From Ruegeria halocynthiae (lineage in GTDB: Bacteria; Pseudomonadota; Alphaproteobacteria; Rhodobacterales; Rhodobacteraceae), in the NCBI RefSeq assembly GCF_000743705.1, contig NZ_JQEZ01000004.1, positions 274,149 through 338,148 on the forward strand: a stretch of DNA of 64,000 bases. Reading direction: 5' to 3'. Below, piece by piece: positions 9,004 to 16,339 of this stretch. The notes beneath the pieces were generated by a model. That model saw only the letters and a program-made list of their open reading frames with translations. It did no database searches and had not been told where the DNA came from. The position numbers and the translations under genes were made by a program. How positions within the stretch are numbered: the first letter of the stretch is position 1; every line of letters begins with the position of its first letter.

Positions 9004-10044
9004 ATGGCAATGGTCGACGTAACAGTGCGTGGGGCGGGGATATTCGGCCTGTCCATTGCCTGGGTCTGCGCCCAACGTGGCGCAAAGGTGCAGGTTGTCG
9101 ACCCCTTCGGCCCCGGCGCGGGGTCCAGCGGCGGGTTGGTGGGGGCGCTGGCACCGCATGTTCCGGAAAACTGGAACGCCAAGAAAGCCTTTCAATTCGA
9201 CAGCCTGATCATGGCGGAACCCTTTTGGACACAGGTCGAAACAACCGGTGGCGTCTCACCGGGGTATGGCCGTCTTGGCCGCATTCAACCAATCGCGGAT
9301 GCGCGCACCCTGGAACTGGCGCGCGCGCGGGAAACCACGGCGGCCAAGCTGTGGCAGGGCCGGGCGGACTGGACCGTTAAGCCGGTTGGCGATCTGGATG
9401 CGTGGTGCCCGCCCAGCCCGACGGGATTTGTGGTGCACGACACGCTGACTGCGCGGATGCACCCAAGACGCGCCTGCGCCGCGCTGGTCGCCGCGTTGAG
9501 TGTCCGAGGCGTGGAAATCCTATCTGACGCGCCGGACAAGGGGCTGGTGGTCCATGCAACCGGTCTTGCCGGCCTTGAGGAGTTGAGCCGGGCTTTTGGC
9601 AAAACCGTTGGCAATGGCGTGAAAGGTCAGGCGGCACTGTTGCGGTTTGACGCGGGCGACGTGCCGCAGCTGTTCGCGGACACCATCCACATCGTCCCGC
9701 ATGCAGATGGAACGCTGGCAATCGGGTCGACATCCGAACGGGATTATGACGACCCATCCAGCACCGACACGCTGCTGGACGATGTGATCGACCGCGCCAT
9801 GCGGGCCGTGCCTGTTTTGCATGGCGCAGAGGTGATCGAACGGTGGGCCGGTGTGCGCCCCCGCAGCAAAAGCCGCGCGCCGATGCTGGGTTCACACCCG
9901 TTGCACCAAGGACAGTTCATCGCCAACGGAGGTTTCAAGATCGGCTTTGGCATGGCCCCCAAGATTGCTCAGGTCATGGCTGACCTTATGTTGGACGGGC
10001 GCGATACGATCCCTGACGATTTCCGCCCGGAAGCCTCACTCTGA
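9004..10044 (+). CDS. FAD-dependent oxidoreductase (DAO fold, MnmC C-terminal-like)
   Basis: Flavoenzyme of the D-amino-acid-oxidase fold, 346 residues. The GAGIFG dinucleotide motif is at 10-15, and a C-terminal GGFKIGFGMAPK segment fits FAD contact. Its divergent position beside mnmD, and its length matching the C-terminal half of MnmC, suggest it converts cmnm5U to nm5U in tRNA by oxidative removal of the carboxymethyl group. I infer this from context; another glycine-oxidase-like substrate is possible. A purine-rich AAGGAACTAGGGA leads into the ATG. The 3' end overlaps the convergent dehydratase gene by nine bases. Confidence 0.7.
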   Translation: MAMVDVTVRGAGIFGLSIAWVCAQRGAKVQVVDPFGPGAGSSGGLVGALAPHVPENWNAKKAFQFDSLIMAEPFWTQVETTGGVSPGYGRLGRIQPIADARTLELARARETTAAKLWQGRADWTVKPVGDLDAWCPPSPTGFVVHDTLTARMHPRRACAALVAALSVRGVEILSDAPDKGLVVHATGLAGLEELSRAFGKTVGNGVKGQAALLRFDAGDVPQLFADTIHIVPHADGTLAIGSTSERDYDDPSSTDTLLDDVIDRAMRAVPVLHGAEVIERWAGVRPRSKSRAPMLGSHPLHQGQFIANGGFKIGFGMAPKIAQVMADLMLDGRDTIPDDFRPEASL

Positions 10045-10836
10045 CTGGGGCGCTGCCTCGGCCGTCATGCATTGCCGCCCATCGGGGCCACGCACCCACA
10101 GGGTCTGCCCGGCCCGGCACAGGGTCGCAGTTTCGGAATGCATCAACGGCGCGGTGGCGCGAAATGAAAACCGATCCAGTGGCCCGATCAATTCCGTGGC
10201 AAACAGGATCAGAAGTTGCGCCAGCAGCGGGCCATGCACGACCAGCCCATCGTACCCCTCGGTGTCGCGGGCATAGTCCAGATCATAATGGATGCGGTGG
10301 CCATTGAAGGTCAGCGCCGAATACCGAAACAGCAAAGTGGTGTCGAATGTGACCTCTCGCCGGTCCGTTTCGTCGGTCCGCGCTGTTGGTGGGACGGGCC
10401 TGACCTCATCAGCCGTGGTCTCTGAACGGTAAACCAGATCCTGCCATTCGGTCAGGCGCAGGGTATCGCCCTGCCATATCTCGTGGCGCAAGGTGACAAA
10501 GCCCAGCGGACCGCTGCGCCCGGATTTCCGGATCGCGCCTTCGCAAACAGACCGGCGCTCGGCCCCGTTACCCACAATCAGCGGGGCTTGGAATTGCAGG
10601 CGGCCACCAGCCCACATACGGCGGGGCAGGCCCATGTCGGGGATCAGATCACCACCCACCTTTGGATGGCCATCCCGGCCCAATCGTTCGGGTGAACGGG
10701 GCGACCAGAAGTAGAGGTGATGAAAGAACGGTGGCAACGGGGTGCCATCCGCAACCGAAACCGTCTGCCCCAGCGCCGTCTGAAGCGCGGCGGCGCGGGC
10801 CGGGTCCATTACGTCGGTCTGAATTTCCTCTGCCAT
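10036..10836 (-). CDS. FAS1-like / MaoC HotDog dehydratase (mesaconyl-CoA hydratase-like)
   Basis: A 266-residue protein resembling the mesaconyl-C4-CoA hydratase / HTD2 type of double-HotDog enzyme, which hydrates short acyl-CoA thioesters. Visible support is RYSALTFNGHRIHYDLDYA around residue 190, where the Asn-Gly-His and Asp-like pattern is used by MaoC hydratases, and EGYDGLVVHGPL just after. The N-terminal half carries MWAGGRLQFQAPL, typical of the first HotDog. It stands alone on the minus strand between two convergent or unrelated genes, so the pathway is uncertain. Confidence 0.7.
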   Translation of the reverse strand: MAEEIQTDVMDPARAAALQTALGQTVSVADGTPLPPFFHHLYFWSPRSPERLGRDGHPKVGGDLIPDMGLPRRMWAGGRLQFQAPLIVGNGAERRSVCEGAIRKSGRSGPLGFVTLRHEIWQGDTLRLTEWQDLVYRSETTADEVRPVPPTARTDETDRREVTFDTTLLFRYSALTFNGHRIHYDLDYARDTEGYDGLVVHGPLLAQLLILFATELIGPLDRFSFRATAPLMHSETATLCRAGQTLWVRGPDGRQCMTAEAAPQSE

Positions 10837-10874
10837 GGCGGCAGATTAGGCAGCCGTTCGCCCGTGAACAAGCT

Positions 10875-11417
10875 TTAGAACCCCGCCTCGGCCCGCAGTT
10901 TCTGCATCAAAGCCAGCAAGCTGCTTTCATAGCGTTCATTGATCAACTTGCCCTGCGCGTCGAATTCATTAGAGCTGCTGGCCAGATGGATTTCCGGCCC
11001 CTGAAGGATGCGGGGTTGGAACGGCACCATATAGCCGCGCAGAACCATCTGTGCACGTTCGCCACCCGCACGCCCCGCCGCGGCAGACATCACCGCGACG
11101 GGTTTGTCAGCCCATGGCTTGCCTTTGGTCCGACTGACCCAATCCAGCGCGTTTTTCAGCACCCCCGACGGGCCCTTGTTGTATTCCGGGGTGGATATGA
11201 TCACCGCATCTGCCTGTGCGATCTGGTCGGACAGGGTTTGCACCGCCTCGGGGATGCCCTCGCCGTCTTCCAGATCACCGTCGTAAAGCGGCAGGTTCAG
11301 CTCACCCTCGATGTGGGTGCCGGGATCGAACAGGCGCGCCGCCTCGCGCAGCAGTTTGCGGTTGGTGGCATTTTGGCGCAATGAGCCGGAAAGGCTCAGA
11401 AGGATCGGTTCGGACAT
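10875..11417 (-). CDS. NADPH-dependent FMN reductase family protein
   Basis: A flavodoxin-like NAD(P)H:FMN/quinone reductase, 180 residues. The N-terminal GSLRQNATNRKLL phosphate loop and the TPEYNKGPSGVLKNALDW segment are the two hallmark motifs. I placed the start at 11417, where GGAG precedes the ATG by seven bases. An upstream in-frame codon at 11444 would add nine residues without support. Possible roles are quinone or azo reduction, and substrate cannot be inferred. It appears monocistronic. Confidence 0.83.
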   Translation of the reverse strand: MSEPILLSLSGSLRQNATNRKLLREAARLFDPGTHIEGELNLPLYDGDLEDGEGIPEAVQTLSDQIAQADAVIISTPEYNKGPSGVLKNALDWVSRTKGKPWADKPVAVMSAAAGRAGGERAQMVLRGYMVPFQPRILQGPEIHLASSSNEFDAQGKLINERYESSLLALMQKLRAEAGF

Positions 11418-11531
11418 TGGAAACTCCACTAAGGTGTTTCCCAATTGATAGCCCGAGAGCTGCGCGCACCAAACCCCAGATGACGCAGGGTCAATGTGCG
11501 GAACAGGGGCACCCGCAGGTGCCCCGTCACA

Positions 11532-12203
11532 TTATGTGCGACCGTTGGGGATAATCTCGATATCGACCCGGCGGTTCTGGGCCTTGCCTTCGGGCGTCAG
11601 GTTCGAGGCGGCAGGGCGGCTTTCCCCCAGGCCAACTGTCGAAATCCGGGCACCGCTGACACCGTTGGCCTGCAAGACATCTGCCACGGACTGGGCGCGG
11701 CGTTCGGACAGACCCTGATTATACGAGGCTTCGCCGTCGCTGTCGGTATGTCCGATGACCTGAACGTTCGAGTTGGGGTATCGCACCAGATTCTGCCCCA
11801 CCCGGACCAGATCAGACCGCAACGCCGGGCGCACGGTCGAGCTGTCGGTGTCAAAGGTGATATCGTTCGGCACGGTGACGATCAGCCGATCACCCGCGTT
11901 GACGATGGTAATGCCGTCATTGGCCAGCTGTTGGCGCAACTCGGCCGCTTGCTGGTCCAACTGGTTGCCGATCAAGCCACCACCGGCTGCACCGATGGCC
12001 CCACCGGCCAATGCACCCAGCAAAGGATCAGAATCATTTGCAATCGCACCGACACCCGCGCCGACCAGACCACCCAGAAGCGCGCCTTGCTTGGCGTTCT
12101 GGTTGGGATCGGATGGCAGGTTCAGCGTGCCGGGGTCGGTACACGCACCCAAAAACAGGGCCGCGCACAGGCCGGAAGAAAGAACAATCTTGGAAATCGT
12201 CAT
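11532..12203 (-). CDS. OmpA-family lipoprotein with glycine-zipper
   Basis: Outer-membrane lipoprotein, 223 residues. It has a signal peptide ending in lipobox LGAC, then a glycine-zipper region (about 40-80, GALLGGLVGAGVGA and GGAIGAAGGGLIG), then a C-terminal OmpA peptidoglycan-binding domain. That domain has TFDTDSSTVRPAL, VIGHTDSDG, LSERRAQSVADVL and NRRVDIEI. It should tie the outer membrane to the cell wall (YiaD/Pal-like). The start at 12203 is supported by AAGGTGATTCC upstream and by the signal peptide beginning there. Confidence 0.88.
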   Translation of the reverse strand: MTISKIVLSSGLCAALFLGACTDPGTLNLPSDPNQNAKQGALLGGLVGAGVGAIANDSDPLLGALAGGAIGAAGGGLIGNQLDQQAAELRQQLANDGITIVNAGDRLIVTVPNDITFDTDSSTVRPALRSDLVRVGQNLVRYPNSNVQVIGHTDSDGEASYNQGLSERRAQSVADVLQANGVSGARISTVGLGESRPAASNLTPEGKAQNRRVDIEIIPNGRT

Positions 12204-12320
12204 GGAATCACCTTCTGCTCTGGGCCCGTTCACCGAGTCCATATTGTTTGGCGCAGTATATCGCGCTGCATGCGCCACGTCTCAAGCAACAATCCGGTGA
12301 AGTCGGCAATTACCCGCCGT

Positions 12321-13022
12321 TCAACCCGCATCCGCAGGTGCAGCCACATCATCCCATCGGTTTTGTTCCTGCCAGATCGTGCGCAGGGGTTCTCCTTGCC
12401 CGCAAAAGTGATCGTCGATCAGATCGCAGGACCAGATGCGGTCGGTGCGGAAATGCCGAAATCCATTCCGAAGCTCGCACCATGCCACCAGCATGGTGCA
12501 TTCGATATGATAGATCAGCGCAACGGGCCGGACGATCCGCTCGCTCCGGTCGCCGCCTGAATTCACATAGGTGATGCGGATTTTACGCTCGGCCCGGATC
12601 GCCTCGCGGTAATTCACCACCGGCACACAGCCTTTTGCGGGATCGTCGGCGGGCGCGCCCCACGGGGCGACCTGCAACCAATTGGCCGGTGCGCGCAGGG
12701 CGTCGATCTTGCGACAGACCCGATCGGCGGCCTGTTGCAACGTGCTGTCCCCGGTGCGTGCCAGCATCGACAGGCCAACCCAAAGTGCCTCTACCTCTTC
12801 GGCATCAAAGTTCAGCGGCGGCAGGTCATACCCGCGCCGCATCAGGTATCCAACACCGGCCTCGCCCTCAATCGGCGTGCGCTGCGCCTGCAACGCCGCG
12901 ATATCGCGGTACACGGTCCGCACCGATACCTCGAGCTGCTCTGCCAGCGCCTCGGCCGTTACAGGCGCGTGGGCGGCGCGCAGAATCTGAATGATTTCGA
13001 ACAGACGGGTCGAGCGGCGCAT
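12321..13022 (-). CDS. WYL-domain transcriptional regulator (YafY-like)
   Basis: DNA-binding regulator of 233 residues. An N-terminal DeoR-type helix-turn-helix (about 1-60, with VSVRTVYRDIAALQ as recognition region) is followed by a ligand-sensing WYL domain, seen around CTMLVAWCELRNGFRHFRTDRI. GGAG precedes the ATG at 13022. The gene is divergent from a 61-residue protein gene, and the shared intergenic region holds repeated CTGACA half-sites, so autoregulation and control of the small gene are likely. No effector can be named. Confidence 0.82.
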   Translation of the reverse strand: MRRSTRLFEIIQILRAAHAPVTAEALAEQLEVSVRTVYRDIAALQAQRTPIEGEAGVGYLMRRGYDLPPLNFDAEEVEALWVGLSMLARTGDSTLQQAADRVCRKIDALRAPANWLQVAPWGAPADDPAKGCVPVVNYREAIRAERKIRITYVNSGGDRSERIVRPVALIYHIECTMLVAWCELRNGFRHFRTDRIWSCDLIDDHFCGQGEPLRTIWQEQNRWDDVAAPADAG

Positions 13023-13042
13023 GGGGTTCTCCGATTGATCTA

Positions 13043-13081
13043 CTGACACCCTAGCACAGCCCCCTGACAAGGTGGTGTCAG
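13043..13081. promoter_or_regulatory. Candidate WYL-regulator operator
   Basis: CTGACACC at 13043-13050 and GGTGTCAG at 13074-13081 form a perfect 8-base inverted repeat. A further CTGACA at 13064-13069 pairs with TGTCAG at 13076-13081 over a 6-base spacer. The two direct CTGACA copies are 21 bases apart, which is two helical turns. The site sits between the divergent regulator (start 13022) and the small gene (start 13128). Confidence 0.55.
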
Positions 13082-13127
13082 CAGTGATGGCCCAGGATTG
13101 GCAAACACAAAAATAAGGAGGTCGGCC

Positions 13128-13313
13128 ATGCCAAGCCGCGACAACCACGTGATGATGACCCTGCAACTGGATCGCTGGTCACGCGATCACAGCCTGCGCG
13201 CCTTTGAGATTGAACGCGAGATTATGGCGGCCCGCTGCCCTGCGGCCCGGCGCAAACGAACCAGACGGTTTTCGCTGGGCAACCTCAAGATGCTGTGGGT
13301 CAGCACGGCCTAG
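13128..13313 (+). CDS. Small basic protein of unknown function
   Basis: A 61-residue protein that I do not recognise. The ATG at 13128 has a near-ideal AAGGAGG ribosome-binding site eight bases upstream, which is the main reason to call it real. It contains LDRWSRDHSLRAFEIEREIM, probably helical, and a very basic tail ARRKRTRRFSL, so nucleic-acid or membrane-surface contact is possible. It is divergent from the WYL regulator, which probably controls it. Its stop lies three bases from the convergent RluA-type gene. It has no signal peptide and no cysteines apart from one in the AARCPA segment. Confidence 0.6.
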   Translation: MPSRDNHVMMTLQLDRWSRDHSLRAFEIEREIMAARCPAARRKRTRRFSLGNLKMLWVSTA

Positions 13314-13315
13314 GG

Positions 13316-13963
13316 TCAGAATTCTGCCGGGGCGCGAAATTTCATCGAGACCCCGCCCTCGGGGGTTTTCAGGCGCAGTTCCTCGGAATGCAGCATCAGG
13401 CGCGGGAAATCCCGCGCCGCACCGTCAGCATAAAACGGATCACCCAGAATCGGGTGGCCCAACGCCTGCATATGAACGCGCAACTGGTGCGACCGGCCCG
13501 TTTTGGGGAACAGCCGGACACGGGTCGCGTCGCCCTCATGCTTGACCACGCGCCAGTCGGTGACGGCGGGTTTGCCGGTCTCATGGCACACCATCTGAAG
13601 CGGGCGATTGGGCCAGTCCACGATCAGGGGCAAGTCCACCGTTCCGGTCTTTGCTTCAAGCTGCCCCCAAATGCGGGCGACGTAGGTCTTGCGGGTCTGG
13701 CGCTTTTCGAACTGCATACTCAGGTGCCGCTGCGCATGGGGCGTCTGGGCAAAGACCATGACGCCTGACGTGTCCCTGTCCAACCGATGTACCAGCAGGG
13801 CCTGCGGAAATGCCGACTGAACCCGCGTCAGCAGACAATCAGCCAGATGCGCCCCGCGCCCCGGCACCGACAGCAGCCCCGAAGGTTTGTTCACCACGAT
13901 CAGCTGCGCATCTTCGTGCAACACATCAAGGGGCGTTTTCGGGGGATCATACGTCTCGCTCAT
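13316..13963 (-). CDS. RluA-family RNA pseudouridine synthase
   Basis: Isomerises specific uridines in tRNA or 23S rRNA to pseudouridine. It has 215 residues from the ATG at 13963, preceded by AGGCAGG. The catalytic motif HRLDRDTSG is at 59-67 with Asp62 as nucleophile. The PKTGRSHQLRVH motif and the LMLHSEELRL segment near the end are also typical. The short length without an S4 domain fits the RluA (tRNA U32 / 23S U746) branch rather than RluC or RluD. The upstream extension of this reading frame is antisense to the next gene and was discarded. Confidence 0.85.
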   Translation of the reverse strand: MSETYDPPKTPLDVLHEDAQLIVVNKPSGLLSVPGRGAHLADCLLTRVQSAFPQALLVHRLDRDTSGVMVFAQTPHAQRHLSMQFEKRQTRKTYVARIWGQLEAKTGTVDLPLIVDWPNRPLQMVCHETGKPAVTDWRVVKHEGDATRVRLFPKTGRSHQLRVHMQALGHPILGDPFYADGAARDFPRLMLHSEELRLKTPEGGVSMKFRAPAEF

Positions 13964-14059
13964 GCGCGCCTGCCTAACGTATGGTGCCACCTCCCGCAAC
14001 GTCGGCCTTGCCTGAGCGGAACGGTTCAGCAAACCTTGGATCAAAGCGGAGGAAAGAGA

Positions 14060-14470
14060 ATGCACCCGACGATCAAGCGTATGCAGGACGTCGTTGCCAA
14101 AGGCGACGAAAGTCTGATCCGCGAACTTCTGGCCGAGGATGTCCAGTTTTCCCCACCCACCTATTTCAGCACCTGGTCCGGCCGTGCGCCTGTGGCCGCG
14201 ATTCTGGGCCATGTGGGTCAGGTGTTCTCTGACTTTCGCTATCGCCGGATCATGGGCGAAGGCAAGGACTGGGCGTTGGAGTTTCAGTGCAAGGTAGGTG
14301 ATCTGGACGCGGTTGGCGCGGATCTGATCACCCTGAACGAAGACGGGCTGATTCAGAAATTTGAGGTCGTCATGCGCCCCCACAAAACCATTGGCGCCTT
14401 GCGCGATGCAATGATGGCCCGGGTCATGTCCGACGCGCGGTTCCTTGAATTCAAAGACGCGCTCAGCTGA
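14060..14470 (+). CDS. SnoaL/NTF2-like protein
   Basis: A 136-residue protein with the cone-shaped NTF2 fold of the SnoaL type, a frequent fold for small isomerases and for ligand-binding proteins of unknown role. Support comes from the opening helix (MHPTIKRMQDVVAKGD), ELLAEDVQFSPP, and the closing strand pattern ALEFQCKVGD ... DLITLNEDGLIQKFEVVMRP. GGAGGAAAGAGA lies directly upstream of the ATG at 14060. The esterase gene begins three bases after its stop, so the two are an operon. No substrate can be read. Confidence 0.72.
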   Translation: MHPTIKRMQDVVAKGDESLIRELLAEDVQFSPPTYFSTWSGRAPVAAILGHVGQVFSDFRYRRIMGEGKDWALEFQCKVGDLDAVGADLITLNEDGLIQKFEVVMRPHKTIGALRDAMMARVMSDARFLEFKDALS

Positions 14471-14473
14471 TCA

Positions 14474-15184
14474 ATGGTGGGCTTGGTCGCAACAGACCAG
14501 ATCCTGCGGGTGCCCCTGTTGCCGGTACTGGCGGCGCAGGGCCTGTTGGTGCGCCGCAATGCGCAACTTCTGTCGGAACCCGCGGGCCCGCGAAAAGGGC
14601 GTATGGGACGAGGGCCGCGATTGCGCCTGCTGATCACCGGCGATAGCTCTGCCGCCGGGGTCGGTGCGGGCACGCAAGCGCAGGCTCTCTCCGGGCATCT
14701 TGTTGCGCAACTGGCCAGGCACTATGCGGTTGAATGGCGGTTAGAGGCCACCACCGGGCACACAACGCAGGACACAATTGATCGGCTGAACGGGCTGGAC
14801 GGCCAATTTGACATGGCCCTGACTGCGCTGGGTGTGAATGATGTGACCCGGGGTGTGACACAGAAACGGTTCGCCGAACATCAGGCCCGTCTGCTGGGCC
14901 TGCTAACCGGGCCGATGGGAGTTCGGCGGGTTGTGGTGACAGGGGTTCCGCAGATGGACCGGTTTCCAGCCTTGCCGCAGCCCTTGGCGTGGGTGCTGGG
15001 GCAACAGGCCGCACGGCTGGACCATGGCCTGAAACAGGTCGCCGACCATTTCCCGCAGGTTCGCCATCTGTCACTGAAGCTGCCCGACGATCCCGCCCTG
15101 GCTGCGCCGGATGGGTATCATCCCAGCCCAAAGGCCTATGCTCTCTGGGCCAAAGAAGCCGCCCGCCTGCTGCGTCAGGCCTGA
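14474..15184 (+). CDS. GDSL-type SGNH esterase/lipase
   Basis: A 236-residue SGNH hydrolase. Block I is ITGDSSAAGVG with Ser58 as nucleophile. Block III has the Asn of TALGVNDVT. Block V is DGYHPS with the catalytic Asp/His pair. A short hydrophobic N-terminus (LLPVLAAQGLLV) may be a membrane anchor rather than a cleaved signal. Its start follows the SnoaL-like stop by three bases. The 3' end overlaps the convergent rarD by ten bases. The substrate is unknown; carboxyl-ester or thioester hydrolysis is expected. Confidence 0.82.
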   Translation: MVGLVATDQILRVPLLPVLAAQGLLVRRNAQLLSEPAGPRKGRMGRGPRLRLLITGDSSAAGVGAGTQAQALSGHLVAQLARHYAVEWRLEATTGHTTQDTIDRLNGLDGQFDMALTALGVNDVTRGVTQKRFAEHQARLLGLLTGPMGVRRVVVTGVPQMDRFPALPQPLAWVLGQQAARLDHGLKQVADHFPQVRHLSLKLPDDPALAAPDGYHPSPKAYALWAKEAARLLRQA

Positions 15185-16080
15185 GCCCGCATCTGCCGGA
15201 TCATCGGGATCGAATAAACCACCAGCGCCGCCCAGATCAAAGGAAAGGCAATCATCCGGCCCCGGTCCACCTGTTCGCCGAATACGGCAATTGCGGTGAT
15301 AAAAATCATGGTCGGCGCGATGTATTGCAGAATGCCCATCGTCGACAGGCGCACCAGCTTGGCCCCGTTGGCATAGACCAGCAAGGGCACAGCCGTCACC
15401 ACTCCGGCACCGGCCAGCATCATCGTGTCTTCAACGGCAAACCCGAAATGCCCGGTTCCCTGCGCGCCCAGCCAGGTCACATAGGCCAAAGCGGGGATCA
15501 GCAGGATCAGGACCTCAAGCAAGAACCCCTGATTAGGTCCTATGGGCAGAGAGCGCTTGAAAAAAGCGTAAAACCCCCAGCTGAGCATCAACCCCAAGGC
15601 TGCCCAGGGCAAGCTGCCGGCCTCAAGCACCAGAACCAAAACACCGGCTGCGGCCAGTCCTACAGCAACCAGTTGCGTCTTGTTCAATGGCTCTCGCAGC
15701 AACAGCGCACCAAGTGCAATGCTGAACAAGGGGTTGATATAATACCCCAGCGCCGCATCCAGGGCATTCCCGCTGGCAATTGCCCAGACATAAATCGCCC
15801 AGTTCACCGAAATCAAAGCGGCCGTCAGGCAGGCCATGCCCAACATTTTCGGATCTTTCAACGCCGCCTTCAAATCGCGTGTCCGCCCCAATGCAATCAG
15901 CAATAGCCCGGCCACCGGCACGGACCAGATGATCCGATGCGCCACGATCTCAATCGCCCCTACATGGGCCACAGCTTTCATGTAAAGTGGCAGGAACCCC
16001 CACAGGACATAGGCCGTAACCGCCAGGGCAAGCCCCTTTGGCGTGTCGGCATTCTGGGCGGGCGTTGTTGCGTCTGCCAT
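15175..16080 (-). CDS. rarD: RarD-type EamA transporter
   Basis: Inner-membrane permease of 301 residues with about ten membrane helices. It resembles RarD by LAVTAYVLWGFLPLYMK near the N-terminus, the VNWAIYVWAI segment, LGYYINPLFSIALGALLLRE at mid-protein, and YIAPTMIFITAIAVFGE near the end. RarD was named for a chloramphenicol-sensitive phenotype in Pseudomonas; the physiological substrate is not established. The ATG at 16080 is followed by a short polar tail before the first helix. It is convergent with the GDSL gene. Confidence 0.85.
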   Translation of the reverse strand: MADATTPAQNADTPKGLALAVTAYVLWGFLPLYMKAVAHVGAIEIVAHRIIWSVPVAGLLLIALGRTRDLKAALKDPKMLGMACLTAALISVNWAIYVWAIASGNALDAALGYYINPLFSIALGALLLREPLNKTQLVAVGLAAAGVLVLVLEAGSLPWAALGLMLSWGFYAFFKRSLPIGPNQGFLLEVLILLIPALAYVTWLGAQGTGHFGFAVEDTMMLAGAGVVTAVPLLVYANGAKLVRLSTMGILQYIAPTMIFITAIAVFGEQVDRGRMIAFPLIWAALVVYSIPMIRQMRAQA

Positions 16081-16204
16081 GGCAGGTCTCCGGGTGATAC
16101 CGCTTGTCTTTACGGTAAATCAGACCGGGTTGGGAACTGCGAAAACTGTGAAGCGTGCCATCAAGAATTCTGATAGGTCGCGCTTTTGCTTACTGGGCCA
16201 TTCA

Positions 16205-16248
16205 GCGAGGCTCTGCCTCGCGCTCCGGGATATTTTGGGCCAGATGAA
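16205..16248 (-). repeat. Dispersed intergenic repeat, copy 3 (left half of head-to-head pair)
   Basis: Read on the minus strand, the core TTCATCTGGCC ... TATCCCGG (16225-16248) is followed by AGCGCGAGGC and a 7-base hairpin GCGAGGC/GCCTCGC (16205-16211 with 16215-16221). Copy 1 has the same AGCGCGAGG join between core and hairpin. It faces copy 4 across a 14-base spacer. Confidence 0.75.
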
Positions 16249-16262
16249 TGAAAGACCCCATG

Positions 16263-16324
16263 TTCATCTGGCTAAAAGTATCCCGGGGGAGTCGCCCGTC
16301 ACGGGCGGCGGGGGTAGAGCCCCC
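16263..16324 (+). repeat. Dispersed intergenic repeat, copy 4 (right half of pair)
   Basis: The core TTCATCTGGC ... TATCCCGG (16263-16286) is followed by a hairpin CGCCCG-TCA-CGGGCG (16293-16307) and by GGGGG-TAGAG-CCCCC (16310-16324). Together with copy 3 it forms arms of 24 bases that pair at 21 positions. The GC hairpins lie just past the stop of the minus-strand flavoprotein gene and could terminate it. Confidence 0.75.
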
Positions 16325-16339
16325 ACCCTTTCGATTCGT

